From Catonia carolina (taxonomy: Eukaryota > Arthropoda > Insecta > Hemiptera > Achilidae), in assembly GCA_035578175.1 (NCBI GenBank), contig JAQMRL010000006.1, positions 22,665,506-22,729,505 on the forward strand: a stretch of DNA of 64,000 nt. Reading direction: 5' to 3'. The position numbers were made by a program, and so were the translations under genes. This document shows positions 1-12,279 of this stretch, in pieces (within the stretch, counting starts at the first letter, position 1; the number at the start of each line of letters is the position of its first letter). The notes below the pieces were generated by a model. It saw nothing but the letters and a program-made list of their open reading frames with translations, made no database searches and was not told where the DNA came from.

Positions 1-921
1 TCTTTGCATAGTTGCGAAACTAAATTCTAATTATTTTATAATTTATTGTCAAAAAATATTTCCAGTAAAAATAATCGATTTTCACAAAGTGCATTTCTAA
101 ACTCTATGGTAACATTATAATAAATTTTAACCCAATTTTAATAGTTAAAGAATAGAAAAGTTTATAATACGTTGTATTTTATTTTAATTTCTTTTTTTTT
201 ATTGCTATTCAAAATGTCTTGATTTAATAGTTTAAGAAAGAGAACCAAATTATTATTTTATGTATTATAGGTAATTAATTCAATCTTTAATATCTGAAAT
301 GAAACGGAATTTCCTAACCTTCAAAAATTATCTACCTTTATAAAATTAATTATCTTACAATAATTATTCTATTAAATAATAATTAACTTTTATATTTAAT
401 TATTTTTATAACTCTAAATAAAGAAGTTAATATAAGTAATATTACTAAACACCAAAATTTAATCAAAAATAATTACTACTCTTACATAATAAAGAATGTT
501 ACAGAGTTCGACAAACGGTTTATTTTTCAAAATATCAGAGAAAAATCATTGTTTACGTATTTGTCTTTATAAAATTTTGATTAACTATTAAAAAAAATAT
601 TAGTATATTTTTTTGAGATCAAAGATCATTTATAATTTTTAACAAAAATTTTAAATTCGATACCATCCTTTTATAACAATAATCATTTTACAAAGCAAAA
701 AGTAAAATAAGTTAATAATTTTATGTAGATACCTTATTTAACTTTACAATACAATTTTTATACGATCTACCACAAACTGAAACGTTTCATAATTTTAGAC
801 TTACCGTAAAGATAAAATTAAAAATCAACAGTAATAAATACAGTGATCCCCGATATAATTTTAATATATTTTTCTAATTAAGCGACAATAATTTCTAAAT
901 GTTATAATTATTATAAATACA
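1..921. other. AT-rich sequence without recognisable features
   Basis: Very AT-rich sequence; no coding frame, tRNA-like motif or repeat boundary was recognised. Confidence 0.6.
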
Positions 922-1338
922 TATGCCCATTACAGGCAGGTAGAGTGTTAAATTTATTTGCACTCGATCTGCTAGTTCCAGGGCTACAAAACTAGTTCTT
1001 TTTCTAATCATATGTTCAGCCAATTATATGACTGAATCACTAAAGAACAGAAGAAGTAGAAGTGTAAAAGACACTAGTCAGAATTATTTCTCTGAATAAA
1101 TTTCGTTATACAACCAGACCCTGTAGTGAAAGAAGTAAAGGTGTCATTTGCAGAGTGGAAAGTAGATGTTTTTTGGTAGGCCTGGCATGCTGATAAGTTC
1201 ACTTTTGCACTTAGTGAGGAAGGCAAATGTAAACCACTTCACTCTTCGTTTTACATAGTAAAACCTCTAAAAGTTCCAACCAGCCATTCTAAAAAATTAA
1301 CCTGACTAAAAATTAACCTGACTAACAACTACAATTGA
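922..1338 (+). repeat. SINE-like ~400-bp repeat, family A, copy 1
   Basis: Matches the family consensus seen at 58389-58789: it starts CCCATTACAGGCAGGTAGAG, has the conserved GAACAGAAGA and CAGACCCTGT blocks, and ends with a degraded CTAAACAAC-like tail. The copy is diverged. Confidence 0.75.
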
Positions 1339-1339
1339 T

Positions 1340-1960
1340 TTTTAAATTGGACTTACGCTATTTGGCGTAATCTTAATAAAGCTCTATTTTCTGATATAAA
1401 ATTTATTTATAGTGTTAAAATAATTTAACTGGTTGTAAATAATATCCAAAGTAGCAAAAAAGTTCGTATAATTTATGATAATAAAACCTAAATGTTTTTT
1501 TACGAAAAATTACAATGATATTATGAAAGAAAAAATAAATTATACCTTATTGTAGTACCAAGATCAATGACATTATTTATTTAATAAGGATAAAGCTAAA
1601 ACAATAAAAATAAAACGGATAATCATATGTAATTAGATACCATATTGCATCGTCTTATTCTTTAGCAATTCTAATGTAGCTCTAATGTATTTATTGTTAA
1701 TGGCATATCCTATCATTATGAATACAAACCGGTTATAAGATCATTCACCTATTTTTTTATATTTTTATTTCTATAATTGCTATATTTTCTACTTAATTAT
1801 TTTAAATAATAGGGAAAAAATTAAAATTATTTATTACGGTATAGTTTTAACTCGACTATGTGCGTGCAATTTGTTTACATATTAATAAATACATACACAA
1901 GTTTTGTAAGTTTTATAAAATAATATGATTTTAGTTAACTAACAAGTAATTTTTGGGGAA
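1340..1960. other. AT-rich sequence, nothing supported
   Basis: No gene or clear repeat was seen. A chance frame from the ATG at 1858 runs in phase 0 to a GTAAGT at about 1906, but it has no promoter and no signal-peptide character. Confidence 0.5.
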
Positions 1961-1964
1961 TTAT

Positions 1965-2540
1965 TATTTAGTAAGAACCAAATATTTACTAAATACATAT
2001 AGGAAAGGCAATCGGTACAAATCTAAACCATATTCACATTTTCCAAAATTGAATCTTCGTTCCAAAATTTTAATATACAAAACCTTTTTGAAATCAATCG
2101 GAAGGTTATGGTGCCCAATTCTTTGGAGCACCAGCAGAGAGTAACTTAAAGTAAATCCAGGCTTTCAATCAAAATTTTTAAACTTTCTGTCTTTAGCGTT
2201 CTGTTTTATAAAAGCAATGAAATCCTCCACGACGATTTCAAAATTCTAAAAGTGAAAGAAACTAACTACGTCCTTCTATAGTATATTTCGCGAATGACTA
2301 GACAACTACCCTGGGACATAGTTACAAGGAACTTCTCAAATATTCGACGTATAAAGTGAAAATGGAGCAGAGAATCTGAATAACGGACAACACCCGTAGC
2401 TGTAAACGGAGAATCTTCCATTGTGGATACCTCTTCTCTTGAAAGTAAAATTTCCAAACGCCCATTAAATTAAATATTATATACGGAAATTATGCATCTC
2501 ACTGTACAGTATTGTAATAAAAATTAAAGACAAATAAAAA
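1965..2540 (+). mobile_element. Jockey-like LINE, 3' fragment (RT C-terminus and 3' UTR)
   Basis: The translation FPKLNLRSKILIYKTFLKSI matches the reverse-transcriptase thumb region of Jockey-clade elements (SKL-L--K-L-YKT-L-PIW). It is followed by a decayed C-terminus and the family 3' tail GTAATAAAAATTAAAGACAA at 2513-2533. The same tail ends the fragments at 3977, 16808 and (reversed) 24220. It is 5' truncated and non-functional. Confidence 0.75.
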
Positions 2541-3714
2541 ATTTATACTCAATGTTTAGAAGTTTCATAAATGCAAGTAATTTTATATTACACCATGACT
2601 TTACAATTGAATCTACTTGTAAATTAGGATAAGAAAATTTTAAAAGTTCGCTTTCTAGATTACATAAGAACTTAATCCAGAAATAAAGGCACTCTCACAG
2701 CCATAATTCCATCTAAGAGATAAAACTGACGCTGGAATACAAATCTCTTGTAGTACAAATAAGACCGGTGATTTACCTATCTTAATACTATTTATACTCA
2801 CTAAGATTAAAATCGTGTAAATATGCTTCTTAGTAGAACAAAAGTTGTGGATTTTTTCTAATTGTTTCTTCAAGTCCCATAAACTTCTTCATAAAACATT
2901 ACATTTATTAGAATGTGTGCTATAATCTTAACCTCTGTCAAGAATCAAACAAAGTGCCCTCCTTTTCGTCATAGAGATCTGTCCCCCTTTTAAACTTCCA
3001 TTTTTAGTTTTTAAACCCCTGTAGCGTTTAATTTGTAGGTTTTTCGTTATAAATAAAAATTTTCTTTTCTTGATATTTTTTAAGCTTAATAGGTATGATT
3101 GAAGCTGAAACCAAAAATTTGATTGGGTATATCTACTTTCTACAATTCACAAGAGCTAATGTATTATAATTATTCTTAATGAACCGTGTCTAAAGTAATT
3201 AAATTACAAAAAAAATCAAAACCAGATTAACGTTTGATATTAGTGTTGCTGAAACTAGTACATTATTATACATTTTTGTAACTGTTACGACAAATTTGGT
3301 CACACAAGTTTCACCGATATTTTTTATGAGTAGGATTAAAAGAATAACATCGAAACTTGATGTTAGTCCTGCTGTTATTTATTATTTTAATATTTAAATG
3401 AATACAGTGGCATAACTCTTACAACATCGTCAAGTTTTTAAGTATATTTATTACCGTTACAATTTCATTAGTTTTTTCTTGTCCGGTATTTAGACAAGAA
3501 ATTAGTATTTCATTATAAGATATTAGGTTATGTTTATTATTATTATTATATTAAGAAATTTAAGTTTAATGAAATTCTTTCTTAATGTTAATACAATATA
3601 AAAAATCAACTTCGGAATAAATTAGCCATAAAATTCTTTGTAATTTTCTTGATAAAATTATTAATAAAACATGTTTTTTCTGTTAAAATATCGATTTTAT
3701 TTGACTAAAACCAA
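2541..3714. other. AT-rich sequence, nothing supported
   Basis: No gene or repeat boundary was recognised; the open frame at 2655-2873 (minus) has no family signature. Confidence 0.5.
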
Positions 3715-3977
3715 TTTGGGAATATAGACTCAAGATTTTTGGAGCAGCAAAAAATGACATAAAAACAATTCAGACCTTCCAATCTATTTACCGTATGCAT
3801 TAGCAAAAATTGCAGAACACTCAAACGTTAAACAAAAAAATTCTAATCTAAATTTCTGAGAATTGCAACAAGAGCTCTATTTTAAAGTGAAATTCCCCAC
3901 CGCTATTTAATTCTCACATACAGAAGTTATGCAGCTCATTGTACAGTACCGTAATAAAAAATTAAAGACAAAAAAGT
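3715..3977 (+). mobile_element. Jockey-like LINE, 3' fragment beside gene 1 exon 2
   Basis: The RT remnant LKIFGAAKNDIKTIQTFQS is followed, after an internal deletion, by the shared 3' UTR (AAATTCCCCACCGC ... GTACCGTAATAAAAAATTAA). Its tail ends about 60 bp before the exon 2 acceptor. Confidence 0.72.
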
Positions 3978-4037
3978 TTTATTTTACTAAAGAAGTTTAT
4001 TTATTGTTTAATAATTTATTTCTCTTTTTTGTCAAAG

Positions 4038-4350
4038 GTGTTCGTCTTGGCAGCAGTATGCATTGCTTTCGCCGCAGCCGAAGAAGAAAAGAAACCCGTA
4101 GACCTTGAAGCATCTGCTGAAGATAAGTCAGATTTAAAAACCGATAGCACTTTCCATCTTGGTTATAAATTGGCTAAATTTGGATACGGTGGATACGGAT
4201 ACGGTGGTTACGGATACGGTGGATACGGTGGATACGGTGGTTACGGTGGATATGGATATCCATCATACTATGGAGGATACTACAAACCTTCCTACTACGG
4301 TGGATACTACAAACCATCCTATGGAGGCTATGGCTACGGACAGGGCTACG
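4038..4350 (+). CDS. Gene 1 exon 2
   Basis: This exon is 313 nt. The acceptor is the AAG at 4035-4037 behind a T-rich tract at 4019-4030; the donor is GTAAGA at 4351. The exon starts in phase 0 and ends in phase 1. It carries the signal-peptide hydrophobic core, the acidic spacer and nearly all Gly-Tyr repeats. The motif DLKTDSTFHLGY resembles DLKASSSYGLGY in gene 2. Confidence 0.85.
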
Positions 4351-7300
4351 GTAAGAAATCTTTAAATTATTGACTACTTCCATCTCCAACAGTTCTCAAA
4401 AAACAGTAAAATAGCTACTGACCTCTATTTTAAACCATAGTAATAAAACACTTATGTGAAATAATTACATGACTTTCTCTTTTCAATGAACAATAAAACC
4501 TAACATTAGTAATAATACATTAGACATAAACAAAAAAACAACTAACCTCAAAAAACATAACCTTATTTTAATCATGAGTGAATGATGCAAAATGAAAACC
4601 AACCTTAGTTTGGCTTATTACAGAAAATAACTTTTTGACGCTAACTAGGCTCTGTGAAGAAAAATGCTTAAATAAACGTTGTAGATGTTTTAATTTCCTA
4701 TAAATTTGATTATGCACACTTTTGTCGCAAAATGCATATTAAGGCTGAAATCTTAAAATCATCGATTGTTTTACACGTTTTCGTGAGTAAAAACGGAAAA
4801 TCGCTAATTACTAAACTAAGAGTTATACAAAACAATGTTTGAAATAAAAGTTGTAGGATTTTAAATTCTCTACAACTTTAATTATATACATTTTTGCGCT
4901 AAAATGCATAGTGAAGTCGCAATCTTAAAATTATTTTTTTTTACATAAAAACCAACCTTCCTGAATATATCAGCAAACATGGCGCTTATTATATCTTATA
5001 AAGCATAAAAAAATTAGTAAATGAGGCGATTTTTTAAAAAAATCGTAGGAGTCGTTTTTGAGAAAATTGCAAATAAGTAAAAAATGACACGAATAAACTA
5101 CTACTTCCGGTTGACCGATTTTGATGAAAATGTTCGTGTTGGGTTCTCTAGTGCTATCTAAGTTAAGTTTCAACTTCGTACGATGACGTACGAAGTATTC
5201 CGTTCTTGAGATATTCTGTTCACACACACACATACGCACACACTCAGACACACAGACCAATCGCTAAAAACATGTGTTTTTTGGGTTCAGGGGGTCTGAA
5301 AACGTGTAGATTCGGTAAAACATCGATTTCGAAATATTAACATGAAAACAATACTTTCCTTCCAATATATTCATATAGGCAAGAGAAAGAAAAAAATATC
5401 ATGGAGGACTGTATTGAATTTATAATTAAATATTTAGTCCAAATATTAGGTATAGTATAAAATACCTTTTCAATCTGGGAGTACTTTGAAGTACTATTCA
5501 TTTTAATCACAGTTTTAATTGAACATTTTCAACAAAGTAAATATGTTGGAAACATAAAATACTAATAATAAACTTGAAATACAAAATGTTAATTTTTAAT
5601 GTCATATAAAACTCACATTGCGATACTGTCGGGTATCTCGGTTTATACTTGCATCATAACGTTACATGATCTACCCAAAACTAGATCTAAATCTTTTTAT
5701 ATTGTAGTGGCTTTTAGACAATAAATATCTCTCGTCAAAATAAATCTATATAAATCAATTTAAAAACGTATTTGGACATAGAATACAAATTTTGTGGTAT
5801 TTATGGAAACTCTAAAATCGAAATTCACGAATGAATTTAATCAAAAACTTTCAGAAACATGTTGAACAATTTATTTATAGAAATCTCAACTGAAAGTAAA
5901 ACAAGAAATTATTTTATATTTCGGTAGTAAATATTTACAGACTAAACGGACATCAAAATATATTAACAATTTTTAGACAATAGTTTTACCCAAAATTTTA
6001 GGTTGAAACGATAATTTTTTGAACTTCCCTTAAAGATACTGTAATCAAATTAGCGTAAAATTTCTTCTATTTTATTATTTTTTTCGTTTGGAAAATATCT
6101 CTAAGGTCAAAGATTTATAGTAAATGAGTAACTTCCTTAATATTAATTTTTGTAATATCAGTTACTTATTAAAATAAAATGAGATGGAATTTCTGTGGAA
6201 TTTCAAAAGTAAGTCCACAATAAATTTCTAAGTAAAAATATAACCTTTATTATTTTGTTCAATAACAATACTAAATTAAGTTAATACTTAAAGCGAAAAC
6301 AAACTGTCTTTACTTATAAAAAAAACGAATAAATAAATAAAGTAAAATAATTTTAACTTTCATAAATAGATTTTTATAGTCAGTAATAAACAACAACTGG
6401 TTTTTATCACGAGAATAAAATATACAAACTTGACGGGTATCACAATCTCTTAAAAAAATGAGGTATATTTATTTAAATAAATTTTAGTATTTTTGAAAAG
6501 CGAAAGTTATTTTGGATGGTATAATATTTTAGATAGGTACTCTTAATAAATTCAAAATAGTGTTGTGTATTCTTTTCATAAAATATTTTAGGTTCATTCA
6601 TAAGTTTTACAGAAGAAATTAAAAGCGGATAGATAGAACAAAGGAACCGAAATACTAATGTTTAATAATTCTAGTTGCAAAGACACGCCGAAAAAGTAAA
6701 GAAAGTTCATCAAAGTTTTTGACAATCATGATTCTCGGAATAATATTGAATTTATGTCAACTTCGATGCTAAAGAACTTGAGAATTTATGGCATAATAAA
6801 TAGTCTGTTCTAAAGTTTATCTCTTGAGCTTACTTTAACAAAATACTAGAATAACTAAATATAAGTTTAGAACAAAAGAAATAAATATATAAATAGGCCT
6901 ACCAGATATTTCCTCTGAAATTAATAAATTGTATTACACAACCAAATGTTTGGTTAATAAATAACGGTAAAATTAATAAATATAAATTACATTGTTATGT
7001 ATTTTCAGGAATTAATTGATTAACATCAATATGGGTAGTACCTACAAAGAATTTAAAATTAAAATAAAACAATTTTTAAGGACTGATCCTGTCTGTCATG
7101 AACCGCTCAGTTTTTCAATATTATTCTTTGTTTTTCTTATTTATTCAATTAATAGATCAGTAAAGCCAATATTTTTCTCGTTTTCCTAACACATTTTATT
7201 TGATATTTGAATTATCTACCCATAACGGGTAGACAGAGTGTTAAATTAATTGCACTCGATCTATTTGTTCTAGGGCTACAAAAAATAGTTCTGTTTCTTA

Positions 7301-8645
7301 TTACATAGTCAACCAATTATATGACTAAACTATTTAAGAACAGAAGAGGTACAGGTGTAAAAGACACTTCTCTTAGTTATCTCCTCTAGAGTAATGAATT
7401 TCACTATGCAGCTAGACCCTGTGGTGAATGAAGTGGAGGTGTCATTTGCACCGTGGAAAGTGGGTGTTATTCGGAGGGCCTGGTATGCTGATAAGCATAC
7501 TCTTTCAACTCAGCGAGAAAGGCAATAACAAACCACCTCACTCCTAGTTTTTACCTAGTAAAACCTCTAAATATTCAAACCAGCCTTTCGGCTGTTGACC
7601 TAAACAACAATTTGCATTATAATTGTTTTTTCCTAATGTGTGCACATTGCAAATTGTTGTGTTTATTGTTGAAATTTGTTAATTTAGAACAATAAGCAAC
7701 CCCATGACCCAATCAGATGAGAATATGCGTGATGTCCACATCATGCATATCATTCTCATGAGGTGCAGTCTTGTGCAGACTCAGGCCGACCTTTCCTGAG
7801 AGAGTATGGTTAATTGAAACCCAACCATCAATGTACACCAGTAACCACTGTCTAGTATTCAAATCCGTATAAAAGTAACTACCTTTACTAGGATTTGAAC
7901 CAGGAACCTTTGTCTCCGAAAATCAGCTGATAAATAACTGATTTTGGCAACGTCGTTACCCCTAGACCAACCCGGTGGGTTATAATATTGTTGAAATGGA
8001 TTTACTTAATATTTATTATAATTATCATTTAAATAGATTTAGATCAATTTGTTTTTTTTTTTTTTTTGGTTTAACGTCCGACTGTTATGCAATTACTAAT
8101 GCAGACGGTGAAGGATGAAATGAATTTTTGTAACGTATGAAAATATGCCATGCCTGAATGAGATTCGAACCCAAGACTGCATGATGATAGGCGAGCACGT
8201 TACCAACTGCGCCAATGCGGCAGCACATAGATAGATCTATTATTATTTTTATAATAATTTTATTGCAGTAAGGTTTTTTCGCCACGACTCAGCTGTTTGA
8301 CAGCTAATTTTCGGAGACAAAAGTTTCTGGTTCAAATACTAGTAGAGATAGTTATTTTTATAAGGATTTGAATACTATACAGTAGGTACTTGTGATCTTT
8401 AATTATAATAATAATTTATTATAATTGAACGATATTTCACATCGAATGCAATCGTATAATATGTATAATTTATTTGTACCAAAAGAAAACATTTTTCTGC
8501 ATAGTCTATATGAGAATTTTTAAAATATGTAGCCTACTATTCAAACTGCAACTTGATTTTAACTTTTGAAATTTCTGTTTCAGGTTATGGATACCCATCA
8601 TACGGATACCGTGGTGGATATTATGGCGGTTATGGTTACTACTAA
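4038..8645 (+). CDS. Gene 1: secreted Gly/Tyr-rich protein, exons 2-3 (5' exon missing)
   Basis: A spliced gene for a small secreted Gly/Tyr-rich protein, probably a cuticle or other extracellular structural protein; the function is inferred from composition only. Coding exons are 4038-4350 and 8584-8645 (TAA at 8643-8645), joined over a 4233-bp intron with GTAAGA donor and pyrimidine-CAG acceptor in phase 1. Together they encode 124 residues. The exon begins in phase 0 inside a signal peptide (VFVLAAVCIAFAAA), followed by an acidic/lysine spacer (EEEKKPVDLEASAEDKSDLK) and then GYGGYGYGG and KPSYYGGYY repeats. The upstream ATG exon should encode only about 7 residues, as in genes 2 and 3. No convincing ATG-plus-donor was found in 1-4037, so it may lie left of the window. 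A TTG-initiated reading from 4029 would start in the intron and is not a real start. Gene 2 is a paralogue with the same intron phases. Confidence 0.82.
4456..5392 (+). repeat. ~0.9-kb repeat, family B, copy 1 (in gene 1 intron)
   Basis: Shares several hundred bases with the copies at 38322, 40680, 44250 and 45370(-). Diagnostic blocks are CATGAGTGAATGATGCAAAA, GTTGTAG-near-CTACAACTTT pairs, CTACTACTTCCGGTTGACCG, a CA microsatellite (5221-5245), and CAATACTTTC then ATAGGCAAGAGAAAG at the right end. CTTTCTCTT near the left end and AAGAGAAAG at the right end form a short inverted repeat. It is a non-coding, probably non-autonomous DNA element. Confidence 0.75.
5393..7212. other. Intronic AT-rich sequence
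   Basis: Part of gene 1 intron 2. No coding frame or recognised repeat was seen. Confidence 0.6.
7213..7610 (+). repeat. SINE-like family A, copy 2
   Basis: Starts CTACCCATAACGGGTAGACA and ends GCTGTTGACCTAAACAACAA. It is nearly full length. Its internal reading frame is broken compared with 58570-58794. Confidence 0.8.
7632..7985 (-). repeat. tRNA-derived SINE, family S1, copy 1
   Basis: On the minus strand the head reads TTGGTCTAGGGGTAACGACG (A-box-like), followed by GGTTCAAATCCTAGT (B box), then a body with GTATTCAAATCC-type and TCAGGAAAGGTCGGCC blocks. Related copies lie at 9095, 21058, 35535(-) and 41735(-). Confidence 0.78.
8050..8226 (-). repeat. tRNA-derived SINE, family S2
   Basis: The minus-strand head GCCGCATTGGCGCAGTTGGT (A box) and GGGTTCGAATCTC (B box) is followed by a body ending in TCGGACGTTAAACC and a poly(A) tail (poly-T at 8052-8066). 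It is full length. Confidence 0.82.
8282..8400 (+). repeat. tRNA-derived SINE, family S1, partial
   Basis: Contains the B-box block GGTTCAAATACTAGTAGAGA and the following GATTTGAATACTATA segment; both ends are missing. Confidence 0.6.
8584..8645 (+). CDS. Gene 1 exon 3 (terminal)
   Basis: This is a terminal coding exon of 62 nt. The acceptor is TTTCTGTTTCAG ending at 8583. The first two bases complete a Gly codon split by the phase-1 intron. It encodes GYGYPSYGYRGGYYGGYGYY and then TAA. Confidence 0.85.
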
Positions 8646-8667
8646 ACCATTTTCATAATGGTTACAA

Positions 8668-8673
8668 AATAAA
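8668..8673 (+). terminator. Polyadenylation signal of gene 1
   Basis: AATAAA lies 22 nt after the gene 1 stop codon. Further AATAAA motifs occur between 8840 and 8945, so a longer 3' UTR is also possible. Confidence 0.5.
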
Positions 8674-9094
8674 ATATTAAAAAATCTCAACCAATGTTCC
8701 ATATTGTGTTCCAAAAAAAGTGTCCATAATTTCCATGTATTATTTTCAACATCCGTCAAATTTATGTAACTACACAATGACACTGCCTGCCTATAAACCT
8801 GAGTCTGATAATCTCAGATACAAAATAATTTGTAAATAATTAAAATAAAATGTAATTTAATAGTATACCAAATGTTGTAAATTTGTGTGCGCTAAATATT
8901 TATTGTTTTTATACTGGTGTTAAAATAATATTCTAAAATAAATTATTATTAATTTATTAAAAAAATATTGTGTTTTAACTTAATTTTATCACCTTTGATA
9001 GTTTATTTTATAGCCTATAAGAAACTTTGAGAAAAAGCTCCAAATTAGTGGAATAAATTTCTAAAATATTATTATATATTTTCCTTTCCAATTA

Positions 9095-9432
9095 TGGGAA
9101 CCGACTGGATTGGTCTAGTGGTAAAGTCGTCACTCCGAACCAGTTGATCGACAGTTGATGGTGCGGAGAACTGTGGTTCAAATCTTGGTAAAGGTAACTT
9201 TTATACGGATTTGAATACTTTATAGTGCTTACCGGTGTACTTTGATGGTTGGGGTTCAGTTAATATACTCTTTCATACTCTCCATACTCCATACTCTCTC
9301 AGGAATCGTCGGCATGAGTCTATACAAGACTGCACCTTATTTACACGTCATGTATATTACCCTTATCACATTGGGTCATAGGGTTCCTTATTGTTCTTAA
9401 ATTGAACAGATTGCAACGTACACACATTAAGC
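9095..9432 (+). repeat. tRNA-derived SINE, family S1, copy 2
   Basis: The head ATTGGTCTAGTGGTAAAGTC and GTGGTTCAAATCTTGG serves as the A and B boxes. The body contains GTGTACTTTGATGGTTGGGG, and the 3' end is AACGTACACACATTAAG. It is full length. Confidence 0.8.
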
Positions 9433-10700
9433 ATTAAGAAAAAGTAGGAACATCAGTACATTACCTGCAAAAGAAGAGTCAGCAACAATGATTTTTAGTC
9501 TGTATCCACTAATAAATAGGACTTGAAGAATTTTCTTACCAATCAGAATTCCCAGTTAAAAAGATCAGTTCAATTAAATTCCTTTTTAACATTAAAATAG
9601 CTACTTAAGAGATGTAGAAGAGTTCCTTAACTTTCCGATTAGTACTGAAATTCGTATAAATAATTCTAGCCAGCTAATAAAAAATAAATCTCAAGAATTT
9701 TTAAGGCATTCCAAAACCATAAACGAAGTGATAAAACTCTTGAAAGATTTTTATTACACACTTGTGTAATGGTTTGTACGTAAATAGATCTTGTAAAAAC
9801 TACTTTTATAGAAATGGCACGCTAGCGAATGTTTTATGGAATAATATAACTTTGAAAGAAATATTAGGTAAAAAATTAAGAAATCAGGTAAATAAATGAG
9901 GTGGTCTTGTGTACCTCTTTACCACGACCGATAAAATAAATATGTATAATAGACATCTAAAATGGAATAATCACCCTTTCCTGTACACAAATAGTTATGT
10001 ACAATGAAATTATATTTATATGCAAGACAATCATAATTAAATACTTCATGGGTATTAACAGTTTTGAATGGGATGCTTATTTTAGAAGATTCAAATTAAT
10101 AATTAGAACTTATTTGTAAAAAACAAATTAGTATTGAAACGTAACGCAGTGATTTACAAGAGAATGGCTGGAAAAATAAAACTAGTTCAAATCTGAAATA
10201 CGAAAATCCGATGATAGCTGGAAGCATTTATCTAAAAAAAACACATTAAATAAAACCAAATATAGCCACAATAACCAAATTAACAACAACTAATTATGTA
10301 ACCAAAAATTTTCATTAAAAATACATCGTGCAGGAATTTTTTTCTGTTAATTATTTGTTTGAAAAGAAACACATCGAGAACAAATTTTAAATATAGTAAA
10401 CTATATATACCAACTGCCCCTATATGAAGACTGAAATGACTCTGGAGTAGGGATATCATGGAACGTTCAAACTAAAGAAAAACAAAATAAAACAAGTAAA
10501 TAATTTTTTTTAACGTTAATTTTATTTAGAAACTATACAGTACAGTATAACCATCCAAAAGCTTAACTAAATTTTGAAAAAAAAACAAATAACTTGATAA
10601 ATAAACAGAAATATTTTTTTAAAGAATACATCCCAGTGGATAATTCAAAAGTATAGTGGATTTCAAAAAAATAAATTAATAAAAATATAGAACAATTAGA
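9433..10700. other. AT-rich intergenic sequence
   Basis: No coding or repeat signature was recognised. Confidence 0.55.
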
Positions 10701-10704
10701 TCAG

Positions 10705-11010
10705 TACGTCGCAAAAATGGTGAAGTAGCGAATCTGCAAAAGTACTATTTTTCAGGAGAAGGAAAACAAGTTTTGCCATTCTTTATAAAATCAGATTTTA
10801 ATGCAATCTTTTATCTTTTTGCAGAAGTTGTATTTACGTTTTATGTTTAACACGTTGGTTATGGTTTAATGAATGAATTAAATTTATTATTTTAAAAAAA
10901 TTGCTTGACAATACCAAAAACCACAGATTCGCTAGTTGACCATGGTGAATAATTAATATTTTGTTCTACTGGTAAAGGTTTACCTATATAAACTGACGAA
11001 TCTGCACAGA
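10705..11010. repeat. Left cluster of a GTGAAGTAGCGAATCTGC-like motif
   Basis: Direct copy GGTGAAGTAGCGAATCTGC at about 10719-10737; inverse CAGATTCGCTAG at 10924-10935; partial GACGAATCTGC at 10995-11005. A second cluster lies at 13149-13305, and one copy at 13727-13749. Confidence 0.6.
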
Positions 11011-11059
11011 TGTTTAGTAATGAACTAAAAGTTTTATTATTTTTAGTATTTTTTTGTCA

Positions 11060-12180
11060 TCAGTCTCTCGACTGGTTTGCTGCAGTTATCCAAGCTGTTC
11101 GATCTTGCGCAAGTCGTTTCATATCTACATACCTGCAACACCCTACATCTTTTGTAATTTGCTTTAAATATTCTAAACTTTGCCACCCTGTACAATTCAC
11201 TCCTTCAATATTACCCTCCATTACTGATATACCAATACCTGGATGTCTTAAGATATACCCCACTAGTCTATCCCTTCTTCTGGTAAGATGTTTCCATAAA
11301 CTTCTTTTTCCATCCACATGTCTAAGAACCTCTAAATTACTTATTTTGTCTACCCACCTAATCTTTAAGATTTTCCGGTAACACCACATTTCAAAAGCTT
11401 TTATCCCCTTTCTTTCTACAGCTATCCTATCACCCACGTTTCACTTCCATACAATTCTACACTCCAAACATAGTGTTTTAAGAAATTTTTCCTAATCTGT
11501 AAATCAATGTTTGTAGTCAGTAAGCTGCTTTTCATTTCAAAGACCTTTCTAGCTTGAGCAATCCTACTTTTGATATCACTTGTGCTTCTAAACCTTTGTT
11601 ATTTTACTCCCTAGATAACAAAATTTCCTGACTTCCTGTATGTTTTTGTTGCCTACTTTTAAATTTCCCATCTCTTCTAAACCACTGTTGCTTCTGCACA
11701 ACACTTTCATTTTGTTCTTATTAATTGTCATGAACCCTTTCTCATGATCTCATCCATCCATTCATTCATAGATTCATGGATCTCATCCATTCTATGTAAG
11801 ATATCCTCTAATTCTTCTAGTTCTTTCTTTGTCTGTTTGTCTTGGCTAATACTACGATATCGGCGAATCTCAGCAGTTTTATTGTTTCTTCTTGAATTTT
11901 TATTTCTGCGTTAAATTTTTCCTACACTTCATTTATAGCCTCTTCTATACAGAAGTTAAAAAGTATTGGTGACAATGAACATCCTTGTTGCACACCTTTT
12001 TTTACAGCAGCTTCGTTTTCGTACCCCTCAGTTCTCACAACAGACGTTAGATTCTTATACAGACCGTAGATAACTTTCCTTTCTTTGTATTATGTAATTC
12101 CTAGCTTTTCAAGGTTTTAAACATTTTACTCCAGTCCCGATTCTAAGATTTTTAGTCTATAAATGCAATATTGTTTACAA
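11060..12180 (-). mobile_element. LINE relic: reverse transcriptase to C-terminus
   Basis: Read on the minus strand from about 12170, the translation gives DWSKMFKTL, then VKKGVQQGCSLSPILFNFCI (RT motif B), then a damaged FADIVVLA (catalytic box), and at 11437-11060 an intact stretch with KGIKAFEMWCYRKILKIRW and RRDRLVGYILRH. This is a typical non-LTR endonuclease/RT polyprotein C-terminus. Several stops and frameshifts lie between, so it is a pseudogene. Confidence 0.82.
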
Positions 12181-12279
12181 AAGAATATGCTGCTATTTTT
12201 ACAATTTTTTTAAAGAAACATCAAATTATTAAATCATAGATTTAACAAAATGTTTTTTAAAGCAGACCATCAAATTGTG

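Noticed and set aside
1858..1905. Candidate first exon of gene 1 (ATG at 1858, GTAAGT at 1906)
   Set aside because: The phase is right, but the 16 codons do not resemble the 7-codon exons of genes 2 and 3 and no TATA/initiator precedes it.
4029..4373. Single-exon 114-residue protein starting at TTG 4029
   Set aside because: The TTG lies in the intron's pyrimidine-rich end. Splice signals and gene 2 homology show the exon runs 4038-4350 and continues at 8584.
4174..4389. His/Arg-rich minus-strand frame over gene 1
   Set aside because: It is the antisense shadow of the Gly-Tyr repeat; the periodic codons create an open frame.
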